Source: Fremontodendron californicum
Lineage: Eukaryota; Streptophyta; Magnoliopsida; Malvales; Malvaceae
DNA length: 64,000 bases
NCBI GenBank assembly: GCA_030761205.1
Contig: JAULJL010000017.1
Coordinates: 2,490,001-2,554,000 of the forward strand
Direction: 5' to 3'
Positions 26,341 through 38,056 of this stretch are shown here, piece after piece (position 1 is the stretch's first letter; each line of letters opens with the position of its first letter). Both the position numbers and the translations under genes were made by a program. The notes beneath the pieces are model-generated. The model made no database searches, was not told where the DNA came from, and saw nothing but the letters and a program-made list of their open reading frames with translations.

Positions 26341-28907
26341 TTGCACGAAACCGCCTCGACCTCGAGTATTTTACAATTTTATAATTTTAGCATATTGGAT
26401 ATTGACAATTTGGTATACCCAGCACCCTGGGCCCTGGCCTCTATGGGGTTTGGTCATTTACCTAATGGATGCTGCATCACCTTAACCAGTCTCCGTTTGA
26501 CTGACTGTGCCGGTGGCTCTTATTCTGTAGAATTGGTCAGTTCTATTCAGAAATTTTGAAAATTGATTTAATTGATCTTTTATAAAAAATAATCGAATAG
26601 ATCGATTTAATCTTATTAAATTGAATTAATTTGATCTATTCGAGTCGATTTTACAATTTTTCATCATTTGTTGTCATCAAATTTGAACAATAAATTTGAA
26701 CAATTTTCATTCATTCAATCAAACTCAAGTAATTTTTTAATTAAATAAAATATAAATATTTATTATATATTATATATTTAAAATCATATTTTTCATTCTT
26801 AAAAATATATAAAGTTATTTAATAATATATATTTATATTGTATATAATATATTTAAAAAATTTATTATAAAAGTAAAAATTAATTTGATCAATTCAATTA
26901 TTAATTTTAGACACCGAACTCAAATCAACTTAGTTGAATAAATTGATATCTATAAGACTATAACTGATCATTATCGAAATTGAATTGACCAAACTAAAAC
27001 GACTTAATCGAAATCAATTGATTTTAATCGATTTATGCTCACCTTAGTTATTGCGAGCCACCAACTCCAAGACCGAAGTATGACCTTTTTTATATTTTCT
27101 ATGTGTACTAATAAGTAATTTCATTATTTTAAATTATATAACTTTTCTACCATATGACACATGTGGTAGGGGACTGTTGTTCAAATTTGACAAGGAAAAA
27201 ATAGAATAGTTTTGAGAATGTCAATTGCCTCCCAAGAAGGTAATTATAATTTCTAGTCCAAATGAGCTTAGTTTGTCAAATCATCAATGTCCACGTACGG
27301 ACTAGTTATGTTTTTTCTGTTCATTTTCCTAGTATATGCTAAATTTGGGTCAGTCCATTTTACATTTGGACAAAATCAGAGAGTGCAAATTGTGTATTTG
27401 TGTTCCTTTTCAAATCAGCTGTCGTGTTAGTGTTACCATGTCAGATTTTCTGTCTTCTAAGGGATGAGTTTGGTGGATTATTTTCAAACATGAATTACTA
27501 TTCGTATTTTTTTTTTATGAAAATCAAAGCAATAATTTTACCTCCACAGATAGATGCAATTTTTGCTTCTAAAATCTAATATGCCCATAAATAAGAAATG
27601 TAAGTATAAGGGTCAATTGCTTCTATTAATTTTTTAATCAATTAATAAAAATGTTAATTATCATATTTAATACAAAAAATATCACTATAAATAAAATTTT
27701 GATTAACCTTAAAAATAATGTAAGAATACTCATTAAAAAAATCCCATAAAAATGAAAACAAAACAATTATTAGAATATTGGACTGTTGGTCCTGTACCAT
27801 GGTTATGAGTTCACTGTATCAAGAGTAAGTTCCCAATAAACCTGTCTACGGGTCGGGTTATCTGCCCAAGTTGAAAGGTTCGTTTATATTTGGAAGGGTT
27901 TGGACAAAAATATTAGGTCCGAAAAATGGATTTGGACAAAAAATTTAGGCCAGTTTAAAATATGAGCTGGTCTTATCTCTAACATTCAAGACCCGAACCT
28001 CGCCCGATCCATTTTCTAATTAAATAATATATTATTTATATTTATATATATATATTATGTCATTTATGTCATATAAAAATTAAATATATATAAAATTATA
28101 GTGTAAACATTAAAAAATATGTTAAGTTGTCAATGTTTAAGAACTTAATTACAAATATATATATAATTACTAAAAATTAAATAATAAAAATATATATATA
28201 TTTAAAAAAATAAAAAAAATAATATGAACGGACTTAAACGGATTTGAGCTATCTATTTATAAATATGAATGAACTTAGACAAAATTTAAAACCCATGTTT
28301 CGAATCAGGCCGGACTTGAATAAATAAATATAATATTAATACCATACATGATCTCTATTTGAATTAGACCCGATCCGATTCATAAACACCTTTAATCTCA
28401 ATCAGTCATGCGGGCGTGATTCACATGGCGGCTTTGGTTATGGGCCACACCCACCTGCTTTGTAGGCCTTGGGACAGTCTTTTTATGGATCTGTGCAGGG
28501 ACTCTTGTCCCACCCAATCCCTTCGACCATCAACCAATGGTTACTGTCTTATCCTCGATGAAACCAGGAATTGCATATATAATAATAATACTGCTACTAA
28601 ACACAAACAACTAGAAGGAAAGAAGCAACGCTCCATTTATATATGCGATTGTTATTGGTTTTGATGAGATTAAAAATAATAATGATGATGAAATTAATTA
28701 TTTATGTTAAATAATAAATAATTAAAAAATAATAATATATCAAATAATATTTTTATAATTATTTTTAATTAACTCATATTAATTATATAATAAAAAATGT
28801 ATATATTTATTAAGTAATTATATAATAAAAATTATTTATTATATTAAACTAAAAAAATTATATAATATTTGTTAAATAAAATAAAAAAATACAAAGAGGA
28901 TATTTTA
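26341..28907. repeat. Repeat-rich intergenic DNA, two decayed hAT-like elements
   Basis: From about 26540 to 27052 is an AT-rich block full of aattgat/attcgag words, ending with tgctcacctta. That end matches the terminus of the hAT-like element at 53411-54340. From about 27835 to 28400 a second block starts acctgtctacgggtcggg and ends cccgatccgattcataaac. Read in reverse, this end is an imperfect inverted copy of the start. Both look non-autonomous and non-coding. The remaining sequence has no recognisable feature. Confidence 0.45.
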
Positions 28908-28968
28908 AGAATCCCTCCCACCAGTGGGAGGGATTCTTCTCCACTGGACAAAAAAGGTTCAGTGGAGA
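28908..28968. repeat. Two adjacent strong hairpins
   Basis: The first stem is a perfect 14-bp palindrome arm (agaatccctcccac against gtgggagggattct, 28908-28937) with a 2-base loop. It is followed at once by tctccactg ... cagtggaga, a second 9-bp stem around an A-rich loop. No T-run follows and no gene ends here. The meaning is unknown. Confidence 0.8.
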
Positions 28969-30520
28969 AAATCACCCGAACACATGTTTCAGTGCAGTTG
29001 AAGCAAAAAAGTGTCCTAATCACATCAAACTGGGATCTACAGATTTTAATGAAGAAAAAAACACTCATCAGCGTCAAAAGTTAAAGATAGAAATGGAAGT
29101 TGCTTCTAAAGCTTTTTAAGCCCACTAGAAAGGAAAAAAAAAAAAAAAACTAATACTATGAACATAATCGTTTTAAAGCTTTTTTTGTCAAATTTGGTTA
29201 CAAGGTAAAATAAACAACCCACACCCACAGACTTGTGCAATTTTTATTTCAAGTGAGTTCATTATTGAAGAGGTTTAATGTGCAGATCTTCTTTTGTTGC
29301 TAATATTGGGTGAAAGTTTTTTACAGTGAAAAAAATAAGCTTCAGTTTTGATGTCTTGAGCTATTTCACTTAAGATAATTGACTCCATAACTGCATAATG
29401 TCATGTTATTTATTTATGTTTGAAAAGGCAATGAAATTTATTTATTAAGAACGTGAAACAAGAAACAATCTTTGGAAGAACAAGGTTTCAAATCATCCCA
29501 GTTACAAAACCCAAAACCATCTCAATACTCTCAAAGAAAAAAAAAAGCTATTAGACTTGAAATTGAGAAAGGATTCCTTGGAAGAACAACATTTCTCTTT
29601 GGTTTTTAAACTATGACATTATCCATTTGAACTCGGAGCAAGCATATCCTAAAGCAATGAGTTTAACCGTACAATTCTTGGTATGAATTCGGATACACAA
29701 AAATAACAACTTGGGTTTTGAATTAAGAAACAAAGCTTGAGATTTTAGAGTTGTCGCCTGCGATAACATCAGGTCGTTTGCTCGCTGCTTCGACAACACC
29801 AACGAGGGAGCAACCAGATTTGGTTGCCAGCAGAAGCCAAACGCTCCAAAGCAGCCAGCTTCCGTCGCAATGATCTGATATTAAAATCTCACTACAATTA
29901 TCAGATTTATGATCCATTTGGATGGACGGTGAGATTGATTTCGGTGAAATTTAAAACAGCGACGGCGATGAGATTAATTACTGTAGCGGTGAGATAGATT
30001 AAAATCAGTGGTAAGATATGTGTTTGAATTCAAACGCAGCGGTGACGGTGAGGTAAATTATAATAAAAAAAAAATAATTATTAAATATATTAGATTAAAA
30101 TGTATATATATATATATAATAAATAATTAAAAATTATATTTTTATTAAATAATAAAATATATATTAAAATTATATTTATATTAAATAATAACTAAAAATT
30201 ATTAAAAATTATATTTATGTTAAAAAAAAATTTAAAAGTTTAACATAAATTAAAAAATAAATTATTTAAAAAATAAAAAGAAAATAATGGAGGAAAAAAA
30301 AAATACTGGAGATTCAATTTTCTACTGAACCTCTGTCCCTCCAATTAAATTACCCATTGGGGTGCATCAAATACATCCCAATAAGTTTGTGATCAATTGA
30401 AAGAATTTTCTCTCAAAATAGTTTTGGATTTTAAAATGCAATGAAATTCAAATGGAATCCTAATTTATGGGTAAATATGTTGCTGATGCAACCAAATCTT
30501 TAATAAATATATAAAAAAAA
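28969..30520. other. Intergenic DNA
   Basis: No gene seen. The stretch 29920-30360 contains the wording gacggtgagattgattt and agcggtgagatagatt and recurs in weaker form near 30835-30930, which suggests two relics of one non-coding element. The small minus-strand frames at 29611-29917 show no family resemblance. Confidence 0.4.
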
Positions 30521-30773
30521 GATTTTGCTAACAAGTGCCATAAGGGCACTCTTTAAGGTTACTATGTATAGCAATATCTTCATTCAATACATTGAAAATG
30601 ATGAATAAAGTTGTCAGCTTTTGTATTTAATACAATACTTTTACTATTTATACTATTTATAGTAATAATATTGTATTAAATGCAAAAGTTAACAACTTTA
30701 TTCATCATTTTCGATGCATTGGATTGAGATATTACTATATATAGTAACCTTAACAAGTGCCCTTAGCAAAATC
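30521..30773. mobile_element. Foldback MITE with ~100-bp arms
   Basis: The left arm begins gattttgctaacaagtgcc. The right arm ends cccttagcaaaatc, and its reverse complement tracks the left arm for about 100 bp (aaggttactat, atgaataaagttgt, tttaatacaata) with few mismatches. The left arm carries a short extra segment near its tip. The arms meet around a centre at about 30640-30665. An RNA of either strand would fold into one long hairpin. No coding sequence. Flanks are A/T-rich, so a target duplication cannot be defined. Confidence 0.88.
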
Positions 30774-33027
30774 CTATATATATATATATATATTTTTTTT
30801 TTCCGACACAGAAATCATAAATTTATTGCTTAAGCTTCGTTTGAATGATCTTAAAATTGATTTAAGTGAGATTAATTATTGTAATAATAAAATTAAATAT
30901 TTTAACGGTGAAATTAAAATCAACGATGAAACAATGTAATTAAATAAAAAAATAATAATGATGATAAAATAAGAATAAAAATAATCATTAAAAATAATAT
31001 GTGTTTAGATAACAAAAAAAATAGTAGTGACGAAAAAAATAATGAAAAGTGATTATTAACAACATTATCTAAGATTGTATTAATAAATTATTTTTATATA
31101 TTTAATATATTTATTTAAATGCTAATTAATTAACGAATTATTATATAATTATATAATTTATTTATTATATTAAATAAATAAATAATTTAAAATTTTTAAA
31201 TAAAATTTATTGATAAAATAATGAAATGACGATTTTAATCTTGCGGCAAGTTTCAGTTGGTCAGTAAACTCTTGTCCTTTTCGTTGGAACTGAAAGGACA
31301 ATGTACTTGAACTCCACCCCCACAATCTAGAAAAAAACTTTGAAATTCGATCAAATTATCTTCAAATGAAACCAAAATTGACGAGCATTTCTCCAAACAA
31401 AAAAAAAAAAAGTGGACTCGGCTACAAAGAAATTATCTAATATATTGCTTTGCAATAAACAAGGTTAAAAAAAAAGTAACACATACACTTTGAAATATAA
31501 TAAAAAAAATAAAATATATAATAATTTTTTAATATTATTTTATTTATAAAATTAAAAAACTCTATTATTAGTGAAGAAATCCCTCGACTACATGAGGGCT
31601 GACCGGCTGAGGCGATTCGTTTCTTAAATTATTGCAACCGGCGAATACTTTCAATTATTGCAAATTTTGTTTGATTGTAAAGCAAAAAAAAAAATATATA
31701 TATATATCAATATTGAGATGGGACGACCATCATGTCATGAATGGATTTGCATCCATTTGTTAAACTTAAAATGACTTCTCTTTAATAATTTTTTTATTTT
31801 ATTTAATCACTCAATTCATTACTCATGTGTTTGTGATAATGATAATGAAACTTCAACCTTGTGTTGTGATTAATCAATTTTATTATAATTAATTAAAATG
31901 ATAATGATTTACAATATTTTTGAAACAGAGAGGGACTTTTTATTTATTTATATATATTTAAATGAAGGCAATACGTGTTTGCAATTCATTTATATCAACC
32001 CGTACAAAAGAACTAATCATGTGTCTTTATTTAAACAACCAAAAAATATTTATTTCTGCTTACTTAAAGGTTTTATTATTATTATTATTATTATTCAATT
32101 TTGTATAAGTGAAAACAAAAGACGGTCTCATCAAGATTTAACACGTTTGAATGAACATTTTTCAAATTAAAATTATTAATATGTTAATTAGAAAATAAAA
32201 GTTATTTTTTAGTAGAAAAAAAATAAGTCACTTGCAATACCACTTTCAGGATCTTTATCTACATTAAGATGATTATTTAGTACCCAAAAAATAAAAATAA
32301 AAATTATTTCGACTAGAACTGTGTCAATTCAAGCAAAAGGAAAGAGGTCAGTATCGTCATTTTGATAATTTTAGTGCTGTGCTGCTACTACAATTGTTGA
32401 AATTCAGGTATTTTAAGGTCTGTTGGAAAAAACTTGAGTTGGAAAAAACTCGAGTTGAAAAAAGTGTGTTTATAAAGTGTGGTTTAAAAATTTTTAAGTG
32501 TTTAGTATTGCTATGAAAAAGTGTTGTAGGAAATTGAAATGTCAAAAAAAGATATGTTTAAAATAATAAAAGTGTAGAGATGTGAGGATAATAAATGCAT
32601 TTTATCCAAAAATCAGCTTTTAAAGCCCAAAAGCTATATTTTTTGGCTTTTTGATTTGGCTTTTCAAACCATGGTTTCAACAGCAGAAGCCAATTTTTTT
32701 TATCAGTTTAGCATTACGTTTGCGGTGAAAAGAAGTTTTTCTTCTCTCTCTCCATTTGCTTAGTCAAGCTTTTTTTTTATTTTTAATTTCCTTCAAATCT
32801 ATAGAAAAAAAAGAAGCTAGGGAAAAAAATCATTGACAATGCAAAAACGACCAGAAAAACAATGCAAACAGAAACACTCTTGGCCTCAAAAATTTACCTC
32901 TTAAAACCCCTCCAAAACCCTTTAATCCTCTTTCTATCCCATCAATTTCATTAATCCAGCAAAAGCTGCTAAACTTTATTTTTAGTAATTTTAACCTTAA
33001 AAAAAAAAGAAAAAGATTAGTAGTAGA
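30774..33027. other. Intergenic DNA with MITE-like tract; DUF789 gene 5' flank
   Basis: Very AT-rich to about 32350. From about 32395 to 32720 a tract runs from ggtctgttggaaaa to words such as agcttttaaagccc and ggcttttcaaacc, resembling a short non-coding element. The last 300 bp are the promoter and 5' UTR of the downstream gene, with pyrimidine-rich tracts. No TATA box is certain. Confidence 0.4.
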
Positions 33028-35954
33028 ATGTCAGACTCCGGTGGGTTCGCGGTGACCCGAACTCACACGGGGGACCGATTCTACAACCCGCCGCCGGTGA
33101 GGCGGCAGCAGCAGTTATTACAACAGCAGCAGTTGCAGAGACAGCAGCTGCATAGACCGTTGCAAAAGGAGCTACAGAGACCGTTAAAGAAGGAGAGCCT
33201 AGTCAACTCGGTCGATTCAATGGCTGAGGCTCGGATGGATTCGGATGAGTCTACATTGTCGAGGCCTAACTCGGTCTGCTCCGCTTCGCCGTCGTCGCCG
33301 AAGATTGCTAATTTGACCAATTTGGATCGGCTCATGGAATCGGTCACTCCTTTTGTTCCGGCTCAGTGCTTCTCTCAGGTATTGTCAAAGGGAAATAATT
33401 GTTTTTTGTACTTTGTTTGTAATTAAATATAACGTCTGAGAATTATATTTTGAGTATTTTTTAGCTCAGTTTGGTCGCTGAGAAAAAAAAAGGCAAAGTC
33501 TTGTAGAGCTAATTAATACTGTTTATATTGGGGGCAATATGAGATTTAGCTGAGATAATTGAAATGTAATGTTCAGCTTGTTACAGATTCCACCTTGTAG
33601 AGAACTGGCTTTATTAGTGCTAATTAATGGTGGGGGGTTTTACTATGACTTGCATTCTTGTGGTCCTAAAGTGATAAGAAGATTTAGATTTATATCGTTT
33701 CGATCAACATTGCTGAGTCTTGCTAATGGAAATAAAAGAAGCATTTTTCGGCTATTTATGCTTCTATAATTATCAAAAGTATAATAGTTTATATGGGGTT
33801 TCTTATTTTCTCAAGCTACATTTAAGGGATATTTTCAAAGAAAATTCCTTATATATTCTCTTAGCAATCTGTTGGAATTAAAGAGTCTCAGTTTTTGACT
33901 TCATGGCATTCATTTGTGTTCTTACTTTTTGGTTTGATAGGCAAAAACTAGGGGATTGAGAACTCATGAAGTGGAAGCACACCCATATTATTGTCTCGGT
34001 GACCTATGGGAATGTTTTAGTGAGTGGAGTGTATATGGAGTTGGAGTGCCGCTATTGTTGAACGCAAGTGATTCTGTTAAGCAATACTATGTTCCTTCCT
34101 TGTCAGGCATACAATTGTACCTAGATGCTCATAAGCCGAGGTGAGCTTCTTATTACCATATCTTTCTAACTTGAAAACTCTTCCCAACTCATAAACTCCT
34201 TTAAATATGATAGAGTTGGATTGGATGCTTTTTATTGTGTCAGACTGCTCTTTTAACACATGGCAGTCGGAGAAAATTCTAGATTCTTATACGTTGCTGG
34301 TTCTTTTGCTTCGTCTTCATTGTTGACGTATATATATATTTTTTCCATATTGTCTGGCAACAAGAAACCTTGAATGATCTCTTTAAACAATCTGACTGTT
34401 TTGATCATTATTGAATGGCTTTCCTACATTATATGCATCTTTTATTTTGAAGCCTATATTTTTTAAAAATATTCGAGGCTTACAGATTTTTAATGTTGAC
34501 ATGTTCTCTAGTTGCCATGCTGTTGACAATGGAATATGCTTCCTGTACTTGACTTATAGTGAATCCAGAAAGTTTATACTTTATAAACTCACAAATTCAC
34601 TTGAAATAATGGTTCCTTAGTTGTAAACTTATGATGCATCTGCACAAATACCACACCTTGCTTTGCTCTTACCCTTCCATTATGACATTATTGTTTGACA
34701 GAAGTGTATCTATGACAGTAAGCTTAGTAGACATGACAATTGGCTTTGTGCAAAAAGGTGATTTATTTCCAGCTGCTTCCAGGCAATAATTCTGTGAATA
34801 AGGAATACTGGGTTTGTTAGATCTTATTCTGGGCACTGGCTGAGCAGCTTGCAACTAAGAGCTGCATGCCTGGTCTTAGATAATATGTATGTATAAACTG
34901 TGGAGCTTTTGAGTTGCCTTAGTGTTAATTCGCAAATCTACCAATCTATTGAACTATCAGGAGGACTAGTGAGGCTAGTGATGCTGAGTCTTTGAGGGAA
35001 ACTAATAGTACTGGAAGTAGTGACTGTCAAACAGACAGGAGACTGAAAAGTGGTGTTGATGGAGCATGGGGGCAGCACAACTCCCAGAGGATCAATAGAC
35101 CTCCTATGAGTTCATCTAGTGAGGAAGTGGAAGTTGGCAAGTCGCCTGGGCTGCTGGTTTTTGAATACTTTGAACAAGAACAACCATATCATCGGAAACC
35201 TTTATATGACAAGGCAAGTTTATGTTAGTGGTGATTTGGAATGTTAAATCTTTCTCTTCAAATGTTTGTTTGTCCTGACTTGGATGCTTGTGGCACCTTT
35301 TTCTGACCCAACAGATTTCAAGTCTTGCATCTCAATTTCCAGAGATCAGGATGTACAGGAGCTGTGATCTATTGCCAGCAAGTTGGATTTCGGTGGCTTG
35401 GTAGGACATCTTATACTTACTTCTAAGGACTGACCGAGTCTCTGTTCTTTTAAACTTATTGTGCTATGTCAGTTTGCTTATGTTATTTTTTGGTCTAGGT
35501 ACCCAATATACAGAATACCTATGGGTCCAACGCTACAAAATCTGGACACATCTTTCTTGACCTTCCATTCTTTGTCGACATGTTCTCGAAGTATATCCCT
35601 TTTTCTCTCATTTACAATCATGGGGCATAAACCCATGCTACCAGGCTATATCATATGCCTTGTTGAGTTAATTTTTTCATTTATTTTATGGCTGGTACAG
35701 GTGAAAGTCAGCTGCAGTATCCTGCTTCTATCAGTAGGAAAGTCTGTAGTGTTGATGCATCTTCAAAGATCTCTCTACCTGTTTTCGGCCTTGCTTCCTA
35801 TAAGTTGAGAGGTTCGATTTTGGCTCCCAATGGTTCCCAAGAATGGCAGCAAGCAAGCTCTCTGTTACAAGCTTCTGACAATTGGTTGCGTCGTTTACAA
35901 GTCCATCTTCCCGATTTCCAGTTTTTTGCATCACATAACTCACAGTGGAGATAA
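33028..35954 (+). CDS. DUF789 family protein
   Basis: A plant protein of unknown function carrying the DUF789 domain. Six exons (33028-33378, 33941-34140, 34961-35213, 35315-35400, 35499-35590, 35701-35954) give 1,236 nt and 411 residues. The N-terminus is Gln-rich (repeated QQQ around RQQQLLQQQQLQRQQ) and then Ser-rich, so probably disordered. The domain begins at NLDRLMESVTPFVPA and includes HPYYCLGDLWECFSEWS, a long acidic/Ser linker, the FEYFEQEQPY motif, SWISVAWYPIYRIP and a C-terminal LPDFQFFASHNSQWR. I recognise the family from these motifs. No catalytic residues are known. The third intron is GC-AG (listed separately). No lesions seen. Confidence 0.88.
35214..35314 (+). other. GC-AG intron in the DUF789 gene
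   Basis: The exon ends ...TATGACAAG and the intron starts GCAAGTTT, a strong match to the AG|GCAAGT consensus of GC-AG introns. It ends in cccaacag before ATTTCAAGT. Frame continuity (LYDK then ISSLASQF) fits only this donor. The nearest GT four bases downstream would shift the frame. Confidence 0.87.
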
Positions 35955-36554
35955 CAAAGGTACCTTAATTTTCTGTAACTGCTCTTTTGAGTAGTTGTGG
36001 AAATCCAAAGGCTCAGTTGGAGAGATATTTGGTGAAAGATGAGATAGTTTACTTAAAACTCTGCTACAGAACAACTTATTTTTCAGCCTTGTCATTCTTA
36101 TTATGATTCCATAAGTTCCCTCATTAAGCAGTAGTGTGTGGTTTCAGTGAGATAAGGGAAAAGGAGGTAAACTTCTGCAACTAGATTCCGTTTATTGAAA
36201 TTGCAGGTGTCAGAAATGATGGGAACAAGGCAGCTGTTTAGCCATATTTTCAGGCAGGGTCCAAGAAACTATGATCAGCTCATTGGAATCTAGATCACCA
36301 CTCAATTGTTTTGCTGTGTCTGGTACAAGTTCTATGATCTTCGTATGCTTGTGAATCACTAACCAAGCAGCCTTGTTTTTCTGCTCCACATGATTTTTTT
36401 TGGATAAACATTTAAAAATATTGACGAAATTTATCTGTACCGTATCTGCACATATACACCCATACCTGTAGTTTCCAGAAAAGGAAAATACTCGTAACTT
36501 GTCAGGGTTTTCTTAAACATATTTTCATTTTGCAGTTTTGGAATGCTTGTGATC

Positions 36555-36735
36555 TATGTTACTCGGATTTGGGTGTGAGTGTCGGATACGGTATGTGTCC
36601 GACACGAGTATGCTCAATTTTTTCCAAGATTTTCATGTATTTGGAGGTTTCTTGGAGGATCATATCTTCATACCAATGTCCGGATATGTGTCGGACACGG
36701 GTACTTCAAGAAAAATAAAGAGTCGGAGAAACATA
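36555..36735. mobile_element. TATGTT MITE, copy 1
   Basis: Begins tatgttactcggatttggg and ends agagtcggagaaacata, so the ends are imperfect inverted repeats (TATGTTxCTCsGA). The interior has gtgtccgacacg and tgtcggacacg. It is a second copy, in opposite orientation, of the element at 50345-50529. It lies about 600 bp beyond the DUF789 stop codon. Here target duplications are no longer clear. Confidence 0.85.
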
Positions 36736-37214
36736 ATTATTGTTCCAAGGCCCAGACAATCTGTTTCACAACTTTTCTTGCAGTATAGTTTCTCAAGAAC
36801 CATAGTATTGCTGAAGTGTCTCACCTCGTTGGGGTTTCTGGATCAAAAGTTTGAAGTTTCAAACTCCACCTTTGGTGGCTTACCATTGCCCCTATATTGT
36901 GTTTGGGCATCTTTTTCTTCCCCAAACTACCAAGTTGTAAAAGCAGTATGCAGGTGACTTGCTGAATATGAGATGGCGACATAGGTATATTGCAAATTTA
37001 ATCCCGAAGCCTTGGACAAAAAACTTAGTGATAAAGGAAACTTGATCCCAAGAGGGTGTTTAGACTGGCAAAACATTTCATTCTCGGTGGCATGTAAAAA
37101 CCTCCCACCTGAATCCCTGGTAGTTGTTGCTGCGAAATTTGGGGACAAGGGAACCAAAGAAAGATAATAGCCCGTTGCATGATAAATGAAATGAATCTTC
37201 CTTAAAGACCATCT

Positions 37215-37480
37215 GAAATATTCGTGTATTCATATCGTATTCGTATTGTTTTTTTTTATCATAATCGTATGTCGTATTCGTATTGTTTTTTTTTTTTTTT
37301 TATCATAATCGTATTCAAGGTATTATATATCTATTTAAAATTTAATATGTTAATAATTCGTGTTACATAAATTTTAACACGTTCGTATATTTATATCATA
37401 TTTGAGTTATTTTTTTATTTAATCTCGTATTTTAGTTATTTTTCTCATATCGTATTTGTGTTGTGTAATCGTGTGGTTTT
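37215..37480. repeat. AT-rich tandem/dispersed repeat
   Basis: A unit reading tcgtattcgtattg, a T-run, then atcataatcgtat is present twice (about 37235-37270 and 37272-37313). It is followed by a tail with further cgtatt words. The stretch near 17000-17100 has the same cgtgtatt/cgtgtcgtatt vocabulary and may be a relative. Confidence 0.6.
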
Positions 37481-38056
37481 TAAAATTACCGGGTTTCCAC
37501 AGAAGCAAGTCCCAGGCTCCAAGCCGATTGGACAAAGGCCCGAAGGCCACACACTGGCATGCTTTTGGTTTGGGCTCATTTTGGGCCTAAACTTGTAAAA
37601 TATTTGTAATTCTGGGCTGTAACTAATAGGAGAAAGTCTAGTACAACCTTATCCTTGGAAATTGCGATAACTCCGGAGTTGGGATAAACCCAATCAGGAT
37701 TGAAACTTTATCACGGTCGAGGTTAGCATCTTATTCCTGCCGCGAAGCAATCGCAACGCTATCCTGGAAAACCTTATCGCTAAACTTGCAGAAAACCCAG
37801 AATCTCGCCACCCCACTTTCCACAATTCGAATGCAAGGTATAATTTTTTACACAACTAATCTGATTGTCCTCTTCCTTCTTTCTGTCGGACAATCTCTTT
37901 TCTTTTCTGGGTAATTCCCAAATTGTTCTTATCATGACCAATTTTTGTTATATCGAAATTATCAATTCGTTCATAATTCTTGCATTTGGTTTCACCATGT
38001 TCAATTTTTGAATATTTAATGTTTCTGATAATGTCTTGTCTTTACATTGTTCAAGT

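Larger units (their letters stand above)
35955..38056. other. Intergenic: DUF789 3' flank and Myb/SANT gene 5' region
   Basis: The first part is the 3' flank of the DUF789 gene. It contains one MITE (36555-36735) and an AT-rich repeat (37215-37480), listed separately. From about 37500 the sequence is GC-richer and likely carries the promoter and 5' UTR of the next gene. A 5' UTR intron from about 37837 (gcaag|gtataa) to just before the ATG at 38057 is plausible, since reading through it gives no matching frame. Confidence 0.45.

Noticed and set aside
33081..33347. Minus-strand Cys-rich ORF
   Set aside because: Exact antisense of the Gln/Ser-rich first exon of the DUF789 gene.
36556..36957. 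ORF of 133 codons
   Set aside because: It begins inside the TATGTT MITE, and its antisense relatives at 50298-50649 come from the same repeat.
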